The position numbers and the translations under genes are program-made. The notes below the pieces were generated by a model. That model ran no database searches, had not been told where the DNA came from, and saw nothing but the letters and a program-made list of their open reading frames with translations. Positions 63,650 through 64,000 of a DNA stretch of 64,000 bases are shown piece after piece. How positions within the stretch are numbered: position 1 is the first letter of the stretch; every line of letters starts with the position of its first letter. The DNA lies in contig NZ_WKJP01000004.1 in assembly GCF_009674585.1 (NCBI RefSeq), forward strand, positions 218,782 through 282,781. The letters run 5' to 3'. Origin of the DNA: Haloferax marinisediminis. Lineage in GTDB: Archaea; Halobacteriota; Halobacteria; Halobacteriales; Haloferacaceae.

Positions 63650-64000
63650 CCTCGTCATGATATTTAGCTCTCGGGTCGCATACGTCGCGTTCGTTCTACT
63701 GGTCGGCGTCGGTGTGTTCGTCCTCGTCGACTCCGACAACCTCCTGAAGAAGGTCGTCGGGCTGAATCTCTTCCAGACGGGCGTGTTCTTGTTTTTCATC
63801 ACGAGTGCGTACCGTAGCGATGGGAGTGCGCCACTCCTTTCGGGAACTGGTCCGGTAGTCAACCCCCTCCCACACGTCCTCATCCTGACGGCCATCGTCG
63901 TCGGTGTGAGTGTCACGGCGGTCGCGCTGGCGCTCCTCGTCCGGGTGTACAACGAGTACGAAACCCTCGACGAGAGCGTTCTCGAGGAGGCTCACCAGTC
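63642..64000 (+). CDS. mnhC: Mrp antiporter subunit C, partial
   Basis: At least 119 codons, open at the right edge. Three helices and DNLLKKVVGLNLFQTGVFLFFI plus LPHVLILTAIVVGVSVTAVALALLVRVY make it a NuoK-like MnhC. The ATG at 63642 lies inside the end of subunit B. The large D and A subunits should follow beyond the window. Confidence 0.9.
   Translation, partial: MTDLVMIFSSRVAYVAFVLLVGVGVFVLVDSDNLLKKVVGLNLFQTGVFLFFITSAYRSDGSAPLLSGTGPVVNPLPHVLILTAIVVGVSVTAVALALLVRVYNEYETLDESVLEEAHQ

Overview
The window is haloarchaeal (class Halobacteria). The proteins are acidic, many starts look leaderless with a TATA-like box 25-30 nt upstream, exported proteins carry twin-arginine lipobox signals, and several families typical of this class are present (DUF5789, HTH_10 bacterio-opsin-activator-type regulators, DUF7344-like, APC permease with universal-stress tails, Mrp antiporter). 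I cannot fix the genus from sequence alone.

Layout. 0-2.8 kb: a truncated CoA-transferase/acetyl-CoA hydrolase divergent from an acyl-CoA dehydrogenase, then an IclR regulator. 2.8-4.4 kb: AT-rich, gene-poor, with two small related inverted repeats. 4.4-17.7 kb: a cell-surface polysaccharide locus with a large membrane protein, two GT2 glycosyltransferases, a Wzx-like flippase, a tight run of DUF3473-type polysaccharide deacetylase, FemAB-like acyltransferase and GT4 glycosyltransferase, then two secreted GH16 glycanases facing each other. 17.7-20 kb: a very AT-rich gap, a molybdopterin-domain protein, a truncated mobA and IS debris. 20-33.3 kb: two SLC13 transporters, a CBS/HPF-like fusion, an aldehyde dehydrogenase coupled to a ThDP enzyme, two DUF5789 proteins, an APC permease with USP domains, and decayed gene fragments. 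33.8-41.6 kb: lipoprotein cyclophilin, rhomboid protease, GlcG-like protein, processive GT2, metallo-hydrolase, ASCH protein and RNase HI. 41.6-49 kb: a six-gene translationally coupled operon (MalEFGK-type ABC importer, class III CoA-transferase, REGEQ-type DRE-TIM aldolase-like enzyme) with a nearby HTH_10 regulator. 50-56 kb: small Tat lipoproteins (one a frameshifted paralogue), regulators, an epimerase and an amidase, with IS-end-like repeats between genes. 56-64 kb: zinc alcohol dehydrogenase, PLP aminotransferase, AIR-synthase/HypE-like protein, a formate/nitrite-type channel and an Mrp cation/proton antiporter operon running off the end.

The most unusual structure is non-coding. Two loci about 13.5 kb apart (35.78-36.45 kb and 49.33-49.91 kb), in the same orientation, carry the same ordered array of TACACCC/GGGTGTA boxes, partly as 25-bp inverted repeats. 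From the first inverted repeat, the following boxes lie at +47/+47, +75/+73, +254/+252 and +513/+512, while the DNA between boxes has diverged. No gene explains either locus. Constraint on box position suggests protein-binding arrays (candidate replication, partition or recombination sites). The second main candidate is the 42-48 kb importer/CoA-transferase/aldolase operon, which looks like a complete uptake-and-activation pathway for an unidentified organic acid.
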